From the NCBI GenBank assembly GCA_003339415.1, contig PDHQ01000038.1, positions 63,233 through 127,232 of the forward strand: DNA of 64,000 bases, given 5' to 3'. How positions within the stretch are numbered: the stretch's first letter is position 1; each line of letters begins with the position of its first letter. The notes under the pieces were generated by a model. That model did not search any database. It had not been told where the DNA came from and saw nothing but the letters and a program-made list of their open reading frames with translations. The DNA comes from Ophiocordyceps camponoti-saundersi (nom. inval.). Its lineage: Eukaryota; Ascomycota; Sordariomycetes; Hypocreales; Ophiocordycipitaceae. The translations under genes and the position numbers were made by a program. Below, piece after piece: positions 14,675 to 25,725 of the stretch.

Positions 14675-15674
14675 GTATTAGCTATGAGTTGTAACAGGAT
14701 TGGATGGGGAACGGCTCGTGTGAAGAAGGGAGCGGACGGCAGAGCGCCCTGTGATAGACAGAGAATCGCCATATTATATAGGTATGTATGTATGTGTGTA
14801 TGAACGTTCACTGAGCGGAGTTGGCATTGATACCTTGCTGGACCGGCTCGTCCTCCATCTGTTCACGACGCCGACGTCGCTGGAACGCGATGTTGCGCGC
14901 GCCCTCTTTGCCGGAGTCTTTGCAGGTGTGTAAGAGTCGTAGTGTGTACGAATAAGAACCGCTGCGAAACGCCGAAAACCTTGGGGTTTTATTATTGGTA
15001 CCCACTTGTCTACAGTGCGGATAGGCAAGTCTGAGTCGCCTCCGTCAGTTGGATGCCTGATTCAAGGGATACAGGCGCAGTCGAACTGCCATTACGGAGT
15101 ATCATGCGAGCTGATCGAAGAACACCAGTACATACATGACCTACTCATATAAGCACACCTCCTACATACATACCTACATACATACATATGCGATGCTTTT
15201 GCTGTTCGCGGGCTTTACTGGGTCGAGATTCCTTCCCGTCAGCTGCCTAAAAGGATAGCATCAGGTGCTCCGGCTCCATCTCCGTCTCCATCTCCGTCCC
15301 CATCCCCGTCTCCATCCCCGTCTCCTCCGAACACAGTTTGATCATATCAGAGATGAATATAGGCGGCGTCTGGTGAACCTTGACCACCCCAACGACGCAT
15401 GTCTGGCTGTAAGACTGTCAATTAGAGTCTCTCGGCACGTTCTGGAAAGAGGATCCTTCTAGGCTGTAAGGTTGTCAGCCGAGGCTTCTAGGTATGTGCC
15501 TAGAGGTCAGGGAGGGAGGTGGTAGATATCCTTGGCGAAGCTGACTAACTTGCTCACTGATTTACGCCCCACGATTATCCGCAGCGGGAGAGAGAGAGGG
15601 AGACAGAGAGATGGCCTGATTCAATTCCTACGAGTCGCGGGAAGCGAAGCCGTTCAGCACCCAAGAACACCGCT
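14675..15674. promoter_or_regulatory. Shared upstream region of divergent PRO1 and ATP23
   Basis: A 1 kb spacer between two start codons on opposite strands, so both promoters must lie here. It contains a CATA-type repeat near 15170-15190 and a (TCTCCATCTCCG)-like minisatellite at about 15267-15332. No gene is seen. Confidence 0.55.
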
Positions 15675-16460
15675 ATGGCTAATCCTTCAGAGGTCGTCAA
15701 CGATCCGGCACGCACTGGCTTCGACCCTCAGATCCAATGGTGGATGAACTACTTTCGCATCCTCACCGGCCGGATGAATCAAGAGGGTCAATTTCATTAC
15801 CGCGAATGGCGCTACAAGGTTCATGAGGAACGAGACTGCAAGCGCTGCGAAGAGAACCGAGATTGGCTTTTCGCCCACTCTCCCGTCGTCCGCTTCCTGT
15901 CCGACAAGGTTCAGCATCTGAACGGAAAGCTCGACAGCTCCAACGTTCTGTGTCGGCGCTGTCCCGCCCGTCTCGATCACAACGGCCAGGTCCGTCGTCA
16001 ATCTGGCGGCTTTGAGCCCAATCATGGCATCCTGCTGTGCGCCAACGAGATGCGAGACCGAAAGCATCTGGAAGACACGCTGGCGCACGAAATGATACAT
16101 GCCTGGGATCATTTGCGCTGGAACGTTGACTGGAGGGGCGACAAGGACCTGAAGCACGCCGCCTGCACCGAGGTGAGTTTCTCTGTCCCCCTCCTGCTCC
16201 CGCCCTCTCATGCTCACGGCTACCTACGACAGATTCGCGCATCTGCCCTCAGTGGTGAATGTCGCTGGACGAGGGAAGCCTTCACCAGAGGCAACTGGTC
16301 GGTGACGCAGCAGTTCCAGAAGTGCGTACGCCGGCGGGCCATAGCCTCCGTCATGGCAAGGCCGAGATGCAAAGACAAGGAGCACGCAGCCAAGGTCGTC
16401 GATCAGGTCTGGGATTCATGCTTCTCAGACACCCGCCCATTCGATGAAGTATATAGATGA
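15675..16460 (+). CDS. ATP23: Mitochondrial inner-membrane metalloprotease Atp23
   Basis: Intermembrane-space peptidase and chaperone that processes the Atp6 subunit of ATP synthase and helps F0 assembly. Exons 15675-16172 and 16233-16460 (intron 60 bp, GTGAGT...CAG) give 241 aa, near the family's usual length. The zinc site HEMIH is at residues 138-142 in [14 protein letters not shown]. Family features around it are the cysteine-rich N-terminal part ([16 protein letters not shown]), ACTEIRAS across the splice, and [10 protein letters not shown]. It is divergent from PRO1 and convergent with the Aurora kinase gene, with 269 bp between the two stop codons. Confidence 0.95.
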   Translation: MANPSEVVNDPARTGFDPQIQWWMNYFRILTGRMNQEGQFHYREWRYKVHEERDCKRCEENRDWLFAHSPVVRFLSDKVQHLNGKLDSSNVLCRRCPARLDHNGQVRRQSGGFEPNHGILLCANEMRDRKHLEDTLAHEMIHAWDHLRWNVDWRGDKDLKHAACTEVSFSVPLLLPPSHAHGYLRQIRASALSGECRWTREAFTRGNWSVTQQFQKCVRRRAIASVMARPRCKDKEHAAKVVDQVWDSCFSDTRPFDEVYR

Positions 16461-16729
16461 TGTGATTATGAAAAACAAACAGGAGACGGTGGCTGCTCAC
16501 GAGGTGATGCAAAGCAATGACATCCCGCTTCTCCAATCCATGACGAAGATGCGACCCAAGTAATGGATTATCCCTACGCAGCACCCCGAGTTTGCCTGTA
16601 CGGCTTCCAAGAAGACAAAAAGAGAGAGAGAAAGACTCGCTTACATGCACGTCAAATCTTCCATTATCGCGCCTCACCAACTCCAAGCCCCAACTCCGCA
16701 ATATGATAATGAGAAACAGTACCAGCGTT

Positions 16730-18027
16730 TTAACCAGTGCGCTTCTCGCGGTTGGTAGCTCTCTCGCCCTTGACGCAGTGCTTGACGATCCAGGGATGCA
16801 GCTGAATCTGCTCTAGAGGCAACCTCTTTTCCGGGTCAAGAACTAACAGCTATCGTCTCGTCAGCACGCAGCACGCCAAGTATCCAGGGAACGCAGTCAA
16901 ACTCACCTTCTTGATAAGGTCGTTGGCTTCTGGACTGACAAAGGACGGGATCGACATGTCGACGCGAGCAATCCTCCGGTGCGTCATCACTGGAGTGTCC
17001 TCGAACGGCGCCTCTCCCACTAGAAATTCGTATGTTAAGACGCCGAGACTCCACAGGTCGATCTTCTCGTTGTAGTAGTTGTCTGACGAGCCGGACTTGA
17101 TCATCTCTGGAGGCAGATAGTCGAGCGTGCCACACATGGTCTTCCTCCGGTTGTTGGGCGCGTGGACGCTCCAACCAAAGTCGGATATCTTGATCTCGCC
17201 GTGGATGCCGACGAGTATGTTCTCGGGTTTGATGTCTCTGTGAATGACGTGCTTCCGGTGTAGGTAGCGAAGGGCCGAGGCCATCTGGGCAATATATTGT
17301 GCAGCCTTCCACTCCGGAAAGCGGTTCTCCCGCCGCAAGTGCTTGTACAGCTCTCCCTTGCCGGCGAACTCGAGGATAAGGAAGACACGCTTGGTGTCGT
17401 GAAAATGGCCAAACATCTGAAGGATGTTGGGATGGCGCAGGTTGCTCTGAATCTCAATCTCGCGGCGAACCTGCCGCTCGACGCCGCCCACCTGAAGTTC
17501 GCTCTTGTGCAACACCTTGAGCGCGCAGATGAAGCCGCTGGTCCGCTCTCTAGCGAGATAGACGCGGCCAAACTTTCCCTTGCCGAGCGGGCGACCTATC
17601 TCGAACATGCCCAGGTGAAAGTTCCTCGGTGTGCTGGGCTGCTCGATCAGCGGGACGACAGTGCCGTCGGCCGATTCGTCAGACGCGCGAGAGGAGCTCG
17701 ATCCCGATGGCAAAGGCTTTCTCGTCGGCGACCCGGGATTGTTGATCTTGCGCTGAGCGGCTTGCGACGGGAGAGTGACGGACGCGACGGTGTTTTGGGG
17801 TTGGCTCTGGAGGGCGACTTTGAAGAGGTTCGATCGACTGCTTGCCTGGGACAGTTGTGATGATCCTGACTGGAGTGCGGGCTTGTTTCTGTTGTTAATA
17901 TGAGAAAGCAATCGTCTCGACTCTTCCGTCTTACCTTGAGCTTGGGATAGAGCTTGGAGCCATCGTTGTCGTTTTCGTCCTGAACGGACATGCGCTCGAA
18001 GCGGGACTCGAGGGTTCGTGTAGCCAT
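16730..18027 (-). CDS. IPL1: Aurora-type Ser/Thr kinase (Ipl1/Ark1)
   Basis: Catalytic subunit of the chromosomal passenger complex, correcting kinetochore attachments in mitosis. Exons 18027-17935, 17881-16907 and 16849-16730 give 395 aa. The kinase domain starts at about residue 110: [33 protein letters not shown], and the Aurora activation segment [16 protein letters not shown]. The last exon ends [15 protein letters not shown]...HPWI, typical of Aurora. The 3' intron is 57 bp. The 5' intron is awkward: the best-looking acceptor (AACAACAG at 17889) shifts the frame, whereas the AAG acceptor at 17882 keeps it, so the N-terminal junction is uncertain. The N-terminal region is Ser-rich and disordered, as in relatives. 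Confidence 0.93.
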
Positions 18028-18609
18028 GGGGTTTGGGCGGTGTTTCTTCCCAACGATGATGGATACTAACAGGCTATGGGAGACGAGCGGACGAGAGAAG
18101 ATTGAGCCGGCAGAGCGGAGTGGGGGACGGAGTATATGAGTTGGTTGATCGGCCGTATGTTGAAATGTATGTATGTAAGCAAACCAGAGGCGTTGTCACG
18201 GCAACGGCTGGCTAGCGGACGAGACAGCTCACGATTAGGTAAGCCGATGCGACCCGTCGTACGAACGCTTCATGCTGTTTGAGATCGGCATATGAGGGCC
18301 AGGGCAGCTCTCGCGCTCAATGAGCCAACGCTGTCTGACTTGGGGTGACGAGACGAAGCGAGACGACTCAACTGAAGGGTTGAACCGACAGCGCTCTTGT
18401 GCCACCCTGTTCAACTGCCCACACAAACGACGACGCCGTGCTGGAGCGCAGCAGAGGAGCATCATTTGTCTCGGACGCATCCACAGAGGCAATCCGGCCA
18501 GCGCCGTGAACACCGGTTGCCCCGGTCTTTTTGAATTCCCCCAACCCACGACTCTCAATTCGACGGAGGCGGCGACGGTGGAGCGGCGCCGGCGTGCCGT
18601 CTCGCGACT
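18028..18609. promoter_or_regulatory. Shared upstream region of divergent IPL1 and TIP41
   Basis: 582 bp between two start codons on opposite strands. It must carry both promoters. I see a short TGTATGTA run near 18166 but no recognisable factor site. Confidence 0.55.
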
Positions 18610-19533
18610 ATGAGCTGCATGAACCACATTTCCAACCCCAACGAACCGTTCCTAAGCAAGAAGGATGGCGAGGCAGCGACGATGACGTACACGCAGTGCC
18701 GCTTCCAGGTGGCGACGCGCAAGCTGCCCATCTCCAAGGCCGGGGCCATCGAGGCCATGACGCTGGACATTGGCATACCTCTACCGGAGATGATCTTTGG
18801 TGATAATCTCGTCCAGGTGCTCCATGTGCCTACAGGATGGAAGATTAGCTTCAATACGCCTGACGCCCTGAAAGGTGTCGACACGACGGCCGAGAACGTG
18901 CTCAAGGTCGCCTACGCCCGCGACTGGGAGAGCACGCGCGAAGGCACGACCAGAAAGATCAAAGATGCCGTGCAGCCCTACGATTGGAGCTACTCGACGA
19001 CTTATCGTGGTACCGTCACCGGTCCAGGTAAAGTTGTGGTCAACTTTCGGCCTACGAAGAAGCAGATCCCGATCGAGCTGCTAAAGCGTCGCGACCCGAT
19101 GCTCTTCTTCGACGAGGTGCTTCTTTACGAGAGCGAGCTCGACGATAACGGCATCTCCGTGTACAGCGCCAAGCTTCGCGTTCACGAGAAGAGGATGCTC
19201 CTCCTATGCCGACTGTTTATGCGCCTGGATAACGTCATCATTCGGTTGCGCGATACGCGCGTCTACGTCGACTTTGAAACTGACGAGGTGATTCGAGAGT
19301 ACACTGCCAAGGAGGCGAGCTTCGAAAGCGTCAAGAGTGTAAGCAGCTTGCATCTTTTCTCATCCTCGCACGAGCAGGGGAAAACTGACTGACGATGATG
19401 ACAGGCGCTTCTCGCAAAGGGGCTACTGCCGGATGAGGTGACTGTCGCTCTGCGGGAGCCCAACCAACTGGATCCTATTCTGTCTCTGGTTGAGCAGACA
19501 ACGGATGCTCTCAACTTGAGCTTACGCGAGTAG
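18610..19533 (+). CDS. TIP41: Tip41-like regulator of TOR/PP2A signalling
   Basis: Binds Tap42 or the PP2A-like phosphatase catalytic subunits and affects TORC1 output; cytosolic and nuclear. Exons 18610-19338 and 19405-19533 (intron 66 bp, GTAAGC...CAG) give 285 aa. The family signature is clear: ATRKLPISKAGAIEAM, LGIPLPEMIFGDN-like block, TGWKISFNT, then DVQPYDWSYSTTYRG-like block and LLKRRDPMLFFDEVLLYE-ELDDNG. The C-terminal part with RLFMRLDNVIIRLRDTRVY is also typical. It is divergent from the Aurora gene. Confidence 0.95.
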
Positions 19534-20116
19534 GATTGCTGGCTTCTTTCGAGGAGATCAGCTTGAGCGCGCACACGCGGGAGAGGTGCTGAGAGTTGAG
19601 GCGTTGTTGCGCGTGCAGCAGAATGATGATTTTTTCTCCATCTCGAGGGGGGCAGAAGAGGATGAATCTGAACTGAATCATGACATTGAGCCTTGTATTT
19701 GTATCTATTTATTTATATCACCTTGTTCTTATTCTCTTGATGATGATGGCCATGTGAAATCTTGCCTAGGTAGGTATTGTCTGGTTCTGCAGGCTTCTGT
19801 GTAGGTATGTATGTACTAATATGTGTACTTGCATCATCGGGGACGTACGAATAGCACAAGGGTAAAGCGGGGTATAGAGCAGAGATATCATTGGTCCGCA
19901 GAATCGCGTGTTACTTCTTCTCCGAGTCAAAAAGCGGACGACGCGTCTCAACACTCTAAAGCTCACTTTTAAGCTCAGTCTAAAGCTCAGTCGTCCAGAC
20001 TTACTACTCCTCTCATTGTAAGCAACGCACACTTCCATTTTGTCATCCTTTTTCAAATTCGAGAATACTCCTGTTCTCCCTTTTCGGAGACGTCGATTTC
20101 CCCCCCAGTCACGGCC
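19534..20116. other. Spacer between TIP41 and the AT-hook gene
   Basis: 583 bp, genes in tandem. It contains TTGCCTAGGTAGGTATT near 19763 and GTAGGTATGTATGTAC at 19801, both of the recurrent spacer motif type, then the upstream region of the next gene. Confidence 0.5.
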
Positions 20117-21724
20117 ATGCCACGACCCAAGAGAGCCCGACGCGAGCCTCCCGTCGCCCCATCGACAACCGCGTCCAATGAAGAGACCGTCCGACGCAGG
20201 GGAAGGCCAAGAAAGAGCACGGCGCCGAGCCTCACCGACGAGACTGTCCTCGGAGCCGCACGACGGAAGCGCGACGCGGCTCTCGATGATCTCGTAAAGC
20301 ATGACGCTACGAGCTCCGTTGTAGGCGAAGGCGGTCGCGCTGCCACGGCTACGCCGCTTCGTCGCGGTCATGTCAGCGGTTTGGATCTGGCGGATGATGA
20401 GGTCTTTGGCGCTCTCGACGACGACTTTGCCGACGATTCGCTTCTTTCGTCTACCGAGGCTGGGCATCGGAGGAGGCCTCGGTCGCGTCAGTCTAGTATC
20501 GTCGGTCCCAACGATCCGCCCATTCGCCCTAGCAGTCGCGGTCCCAACACGCCTGGCATCGGCGCGTCTTTGAATATCGGCTTGTTTCGGAGACGGGTGC
20601 GTGAGCCGTCTATTCTCGGGACTTCGCGAAAGCCGCTTCCGGCCAGGGACGGGGAGGAAGCTTCGGATAAGTCGTCGGATGTTGAGGCTGATCAACGGCC
20701 TACGCCCTCGTTGTCGAGGTCAAGGAAGCGTAAAAGTGGCGACGACGGTGACGACGATGACGGACGCGAGAACGTCGCACAAGAGTCTTCTTCTTCTTCT
20801 TTATCCGACGTCGTCATCGATAGCGACTCGGATCTTTCCGTCCTCGCCTCTCCCTCTCTGACCGCCCCGGGCCTCCCCTCCGCAGCACGGCCGGTAACGC
20901 CGATCAATACCAACGACGATGAGATCGCCGCCCCTCCAGCCAGCAGCGGTTCCGAAAGCGGAGCAGACGCCTGGCCTGATATCCACGTCCTAGCTAAGCG
21001 GCGTCGTCGACCTTCAACCATGATGTTACAACCCTTCCAGACGGGTCACCAGTCCGACGACAATATGTCGTCGCCGCCTTCCCTTACGCACTCGCCCAAC
21101 TACAAACACGCACCGACATCAACTCGTCGAGGCCGGAGAAGACGTCGTCGCGCTTCGTCACCGCCCAAGCTCACGACGGCCCACCTAACGAACCTCCTTC
21201 CCAAGCGTCGCCAGAGGAAACGCGCACGGCACTCCTCCCCCTCCGGAAGCGAGGCGGAGCTCGACGCTACGGATCTGACTCCGGAGCAGGACGAACTCGC
21301 CTATCTCGACGTCCGGTCGGGGAGAAGTCGTCGGCCGCAACGCCGAAACAGGGCAGCCTCCTCCTCCGGTCATGCTGCGGACGGGGCAGTCGAAGGCTCG
21401 GTCTTGAAGCCTACTGGACAGACGGTCGGCTCTACGCGTCAGCCGAAAGCCGCGAACGAGAAGAGGTCTCACCTTCGACGCTCTTCGGATAAGGAGAATG
21501 AAGTGGTGGATGATGACGATGACGATGAAAACGACGATCAAGGAGAGGAGGAAGAAAGTGCCTTGGTGCCCCTCCCCGACGACACCTTCGACAGCACGCC
21601 GGACGCGCCTCAAAGGCCAGCCGACGAGCTCAAGAAGGCGGCGCGTAAGTTCAAGGAGGTGGACAAGTGGGAGCTTGATTTCGAGGAGGTTACCGAGTCT
21701 CCGTCTTCGCAGGACGCGCGATGA
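20117..21724 (+). CDS. Disordered basic/acidic protein with an AT-hook, function unknown
   Basis: Intronless 535-aa frame. An AT-hook-like RRRGRPRKS lies at residues 32-40, next to basic PRPKRARRE, so DNA or chromatin binding in the nucleus is inferred. The middle is Ser/Asp-rich with several bipartite basic clusters (RRGRRRRRR, PKRRQRKRARH). A blocky motif 'RREPSILGT'-like (RVREPSILGTSRK) at about residues 160-172 and the C-terminal KKAARKFKEVDKWELDFEEV look like conserved islands in otherwise low-complexity sequence. There is an acidic run (DDDDDDEN) near residues 470-480. I do not recognise the family; a chromosome-associated protein is the best guess. Codon usage matches neighbouring genes. 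Confidence 0.75.
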   Translation: MPRPKRARREPPVAPSTTASNEETVRRRGRPRKSTAPSLTDETVLGAARRKRDAALDDLVKHDATSSVVGEGGRAATATPLRRGHVSGLDLADDEVFGALDDDFADDSLLSSTEAGHRRRPRSRQSSIVGPNDPPIRPSSRGPNTPGIGASLNIGLFRRRVREPSILGTSRKPLPARDGEEASDKSSDVEADQRPTPSLSRSRKRKSGDDGDDDDGRENVAQESSSSSLSDVVIDSDSDLSVLASPSLTAPGLPSAARPVTPINTNDDEIAAPPASSGSESGADAWPDIHVLAKRRRRPSTMMLQPFQTGHQSDDNMSSPPSLTHSPNYKHAPTSTRRGRRRRRRASSPPKLTTAHLTNLLPKRRQRKRARHSSPSGSEAELDATDLTPEQDELAYLDVRSGRSRRPQRRNRAASSSGHAADGAVEGSVLKPTGQTVGSTRQPKAANEKRSHLRRSSDKENEVVDDDDDDENDDQGEEEESALVPLPDDTFDSTPDAPQRPADELKKAARKFKEVDKWELDFEEVTESPSSQDAR

Positions 21725-22187
21725 AAACTTCTTTCCACTTACAAATGTGTACCTTGCCTTGCCTTGCCTTGCCTTAACTACATTACCTAGGTGGCACATA
21801 ACCCCGGAACAAAAGGGAAGGGAAAGGGAACCTTGATGATGGTTTTTTTGTATTGGTGGTTGGGGGGGGAAAGCAGTTTGGGATTTTGCATGGATGGCTG
21901 GATGGGGTTTTGCCTTGTGAGAGCTTGGGGTGGTTGATGGGTAGTTAAGGGGAAGAGAAGGTTGGTTATATACTTGGGAGATGGGTTTTCTCTTCCCGTT
22001 GCTTGGCTATTATCGTCATCCTTCTTCCTTATCGGACTTGGATTGAGGGGATAAAGAAGAAACCTTTCATCGTTGAATCTGTGAGAGAGAGAAGTGAAGA
22101 TCCATGTATGTAAGTATGAACTTGCTCTTCAAGAGTAAGACTCTTCCTCTCCCCCAGAAACATGATACAATTTCCACCCCCCCGGTT
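21725..22187. other. Convergent spacer between AT-hook gene and MRH4
   Basis: 463 bp between two stop codons. It has a CTTGC pentamer repeat at about 21751-21773 and a TTACCTAGGTGG motif at 21784-21795, 60 bp after the AT-hook stop. Confidence 0.5.
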
Positions 22188-24152
22188 CTATATGAGCGCC
22201 TGTCCCATAAACATAGACCTCTTCACTTCCGCAACAACATCCCTCCGATCGTCGTTCCCAACGAGGACGATCGCTCGACCCCTCCTCCCCATACGACCAG
22301 CCCGACCAAGGCGATGGATAAAGTCAATAGTCGTGTGCGGAACATTGTACAGGATGACGTGACGAACGGGCAGGGTGTCGATGCCGCGCGAGGCAATGTC
22401 CGTAGCGACCAGCACCTTGACGTTATCCAACACCCTTCTACGGCCGCTCTCCGGCGCCGGCACGTGAAGAGGCCGGTCCGAGGTGAAGGTGTGTAGGGCG
22501 TCGCCCTGCCTCTTTTCGTGAGCGTCTCTGTGCAGGGCCTCGGCGTCTATGCCCTGGGAGCGGAGGTAAAGGGCCACCTCCTCCGTCTTTTCCCGCTCGT
22601 TGACGAAGACGAGGATGCGACGGACTTCGAGCTTGCCCCTTGACGACCGCTCCTGGAGCGAGGCGTCCTTGCCTATGGAGTAGATGACGTCGGCGCAGGC
22701 CAGGTCGCGGTTGTGGCGGTACGGGTCTTTGGAGACGTCGATGGTGCCGAGGACGACGCGCCGGGGGATGGCGTGGAGGTTGGGCGTGGTGATGCGCATC
22801 ATGTTGGGGTACTGCGCCGCGAGGTAGTCGTTGAGCTTGCGGGGGATGGTGGCCGAGCAGCAGATGAGCTGTTTCAGCGACGGCATGGCCCGTTGCATGA
22901 TGCTCGTCGTCACGGGCGAGAAGCTCCGGTCGAGGAGCGAGTCGGCCTCGTCGACGACGAGGTGCGACACCCGGGCGAGGATGTTGGGGTCCGAGTCGGC
23001 GATGGAGCTGAGCAGGTGAGGCGTCGAGATGACGACGTCGAGGCCTCTGGGTCCGTAGAGGTTGCGCTGTATCACCTGCGGCTTGAGGTCGGACGAGAGC
23101 ATCTCCGTCTTGAACTTTACCACGTGCGAGATGAGCTTGCAGACGCGCATCACCTGCTCGGCGAGCTCGGCCGTCGGCACCAGCACGACGACCCTGGGAC
23201 GCGCCATTGTGGGATGCGGCTCGTCCACGGGCTTGAGCTTGGGATTGGAAGCGGTGGCGGCGGCCATGGACTGGCAACGCTTGTTGTAGGCCAAGATGTC
23301 TTCATCCTGGGCTTCGTCTAGCTTGAGCGCATCGATGGCGGGCAGCAAGTAGGCCAGCGTCTTGCCGGAGCCCGTCTCGGCCGCCAGAAGGAAAGACTGC
23401 ATCTTCCCGCTCGGCCGCTTGGGGAGGTCCGGCGCCGGCTGGCCGAGAAGGGCGGGGATGGCCAAGCGCTGCACGGGAGTCGGGCAGATGTCGATCATGT
23501 TGCGGAAGAGCTCGTCCTTGATGGCCGTCTTGATGATGGGGAGCAAGTCGAACTGGTCGAATGATTCAAACTTGAGCATGCGCTCCTTGATTGCCATCCG
23601 CAGCCCGTACGGGACCGTTGCCAGGGCACGTTGCATGTTGAGCGCTTTCCTATCCTCTTGAGGCGGAGCCCTATTATCGCGCCGCAAGCGTCCACTGTTC
23701 CGCTGCGAGCTCAAGGTCCTCTCCACGGCGCTCTCCAGGCTTCTATCGACCGGTCTTTCGGTGCGTCTGTCCGGGGTAGCCGCCGCCCGGGGGCTATCTT
23801 CTGACGCGTGTCTGGGAGGTGTCCTTTCGGTGCTCCTCCTCGTCGTGCTAGCTCCCACACGGCGCTGAACGGGGGCATCTCGGGGGGGCAGGAAAGCGGC
23901 AGACTTCCTGTTCATTCCCGCAAATGGTCCCTGAACGGAGTCCCTCAATATTCTCTGTTGACGGTCTCCACGCTGAGATGTCGGCGATCGATGAACTTTT
24001 TCAGCCAGGACCATGCGTGACGGTCGGGACTGTCGCGAGAGGCAGCGGGTCTGTCCCAGACGTGCCTGCGCGACGCCTCGAGACCATGTCGGGTAGTAGC
24101 CTAGGGCAAAAGAGCACGGAATACATGCCGCCGTTGGTGCCATTGAAGGCAT
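22188..24152 (-). CDS. MRH4: Mitochondrial DEAD-box RNA helicase Mrh4
   Basis: ATP-dependent RNA helicase needed for assembly of the large mitochondrial ribosomal subunit. Intronless, 654 aa from the ATG at 24152; the frame is open to 24236 but only a TTG is available there. The N-terminus (MPSMAPTAACIPCSF..., Arg-rich with no early acidic residues) looks like a presequence. Helicase motifs in order: TPVQRLAIP, I AAETGSGKT, Ia PTAELAEQ, II VVDEADSLLD, III CSATIP, IV LVFVNER, V VATDIASRGID, VI HRLGRAGRMGRRG. The linker between motifs I and Ia and the FDQFDLLP region are as in Mrh4 rather than in cytosolic DEAD proteins. It is convergent with the AT-hook gene. Confidence 0.92.
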   Translation of the reverse strand: MPSMAPTAACIPCSFALGYYPTWSRGVAQARLGQTRCLSRQSRPSRMVLAEKVHRSPTSQRGDRQQRILRDSVQGPFAGMNRKSAAFLPPRDAPVQRRVGASTTRRSTERTPPRHASEDSPRAAATPDRRTERPVDRSLESAVERTLSSQRNSGRLRRDNRAPPQEDRKALNMQRALATVPYGLRMAIKERMLKFESFDQFDLLPIIKTAIKDELFRNMIDICPTPVQRLAIPALLGQPAPDLPKRPSGKMQSFLLAAETGSGKTLAYLLPAIDALKLDEAQDEDILAYNKRCQSMAAATASNPKLKPVDEPHPTMARPRVVVLVPTAELAEQVMRVCKLISHVVKFKTEMLSSDLKPQVIQRNLYGPRGLDVVISTPHLLSSIADSDPNILARVSHLVVDEADSLLDRSFSPVTTSIMQRAMPSLKQLICCSATIPRKLNDYLAAQYPNMMRITTPNLHAIPRRVVLGTIDVSKDPYRHNRDLACADVIYSIGKDASLQERSSRGKLEVRRILVFVNEREKTEEVALYLRSQGIDAEALHRDAHEKRQGDALHTFTSDRPLHVPAPESGRRRVLDNVKVLVATDIASRGIDTLPVRHVILYNVPHTTIDFIHRLGRAGRMGRRGRAIVLVGNDDRRDVVAEVKRSMFMGQALI

Positions 24153-24468
24153 CGCGGCGAGGATGCGGGTTGAAAAGCAGCTTGAGAGGCGATGATGATG
24201 GTTTTTTTTCTTTAGATTATCTCTTATCGTTGTCAATCGATAACATTGGTGGAGCTTGCAGATCGGCGCCTCGGCTCCTCAATATGCCGAAGACGTATCC
24301 ATATCCGTACAACACACAGTCTTACATGTGCATATAACACATGATGACATCGCCAGGCCTTGGGGACTTTAATATTAGGGGTTGTCGTCATTGAGTAGAT
24401 TGCACCCTCCTTTTATCACCTAAATTGCTGTCTTATTAGAGCTAATCCTCAGCCCTGCTCTCGACCGA

Positions 24469-24936
24469 TCAAGTCTTGACGGATTTCATCCCATCGTCTG
24501 TCGGACGAGCCTCAACGCCTTTTGTTCCCACTGTGCCGCTTCTAGCCGATGATTCGCTGCCTCTCGGCTCCTCCGCAATGGGACCGAGCAATGGTGAACG
24601 TCTTATTGGTCCATCACTGTCTGCTCCTCTCGTCGGATTCAATTGACGACTGCTGGTCGAGACAGTTTCATTTGAAGCCACGACTCGAGGCGAATGAGGG
24701 TGATGCTGGTCATAGGCAGATCGTATCTTGCGCAGAGCCTCGAAAACCGATGATCTCTCAGAGGGGAACACCTCGAGCGTCGGATCGTCCTCGTCCGCGT
24801 CGCCGGCCGTATCATATGACTTATCTCTTGGAGTGCTTGCCGTGCGCCCAACGGTCTTGTACTCTTCAAAACTTTCGTGAGCGAACAGCGGCGTCTGGAG
24901 ATCATCCTCGTCGGTCATTTCGTCCTTGCAGGGCAT
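24469..24936 (-). CDS. Small acidic Ser-rich hypothetical protein
   Basis: 155 aa from the ATG at 24936 (MPCKDEMTDEDDLQTP...). It is composed of Asp/Glu, Ser, Thr and Pro with a central VFEALRKIRSAYD helix-like stretch. I do not recognise it. Support comes only from an open frame with even codon use and no simple-sequence bias. The frame stays open upstream to 25182, but there it translates a CA/GT repeat and should not be coding. It could be an expressed small protein, a C-terminal exon of a longer gene, or chance. Confidence 0.4.
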   Translation of the reverse strand: MPCKDEMTDEDDLQTPLFAHESFEEYKTVGRTASTPRDKSYDTAGDADEDDPTLEVFPSERSSVFEALRKIRSAYDQHHPHSPRVVASNETVSTSSRQLNPTRGADSDGPIRRSPLLGPIAEEPRGSESSARSGTVGTKGVEARPTDDGMKSVKT

Positions 24937-25725
24937 GTTGCAGGTGTTGAATTCACGTGGCGATGCGAACGTAGCGCATGTGCGTGCATGACCCGAGAGT
25001 CGAGTCGCTCTCTCTGTCGTCGTACAAAAGTAAAGGAGCAGAAGAAGCCCCGCGGCAAAGACAGAGGGGAGAGAGCCTCGGAAGTTTGCCAATACACACA
25101 CACACGCACACACGCACACATACGGATACATACATAGGTCTGTATGTACATGCCTCCTACACAAACACGAGAGAGCACGCACTCGCTCGCTGAGTGGCTG
25201 GCGACGTCATCACGACCGCACGTGGATCGCCCTCTGCACCTACCAAGTACCGAACGTCTGGAAAAGCATTGGAAGGCACATGGACGACGGCAGGTTTCGG
25301 AGAAGCAGCTCAGACTGAGACTTCTGCAGGCTGCTGCAGATATTAGGCAGACCCGATTCAGCCTAGGGCAGGGCGATGAGGTATGTTCCCTGACTCTGGC
25401 TGTGAGAGTTTGATTTGTTTGTAGGCAGAGATATTAATTATGACCAGGGTCTTTAATCGAACCTCGAGGTTGGTTTTTCGACAAGGTGATGATTGTCAGT
25501 GAAGTCTTGCCTATCATCTGCCTTTCCCTACCTACCTATGCAAATACCGGTGGTCGGAATCGGGGGCGCCTACGAAATCTTCCCCTTCAGTTTAGACGTT
25601 GCTGATGTAATAAAGCCGTCAAAACCGGTTCATGATTTCGCACGGCGCTGCAAGCAATTGCCGCCCAAAACATCATCTTCTTTCACCTGCGGACGACCAG
25701 CTTCTAGCTGTGACCTCTTTTCGAT
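24937..25725. other. Spacer upstream of IWR1
   Basis: 789 bp. It contains an ACAC/CGCACA repeat at about 25093-25125 and TACATA motifs. An open frame from 25493 runs into IWR1 exon 2, but this is the same frame carried through 5' sequence and intron 1, not an extra exon. Confidence 0.5.

Noticed and set aside
24153..24236. N-terminal extension of MRH4
   Set aside because: Begins only with TTG; the ATG at 24152 gives a good presequence.
24940..25182. Upstream part of the small acidic ORF
   Set aside because: Translates a CA/GT repeat into Cys/Val/Arg runs.
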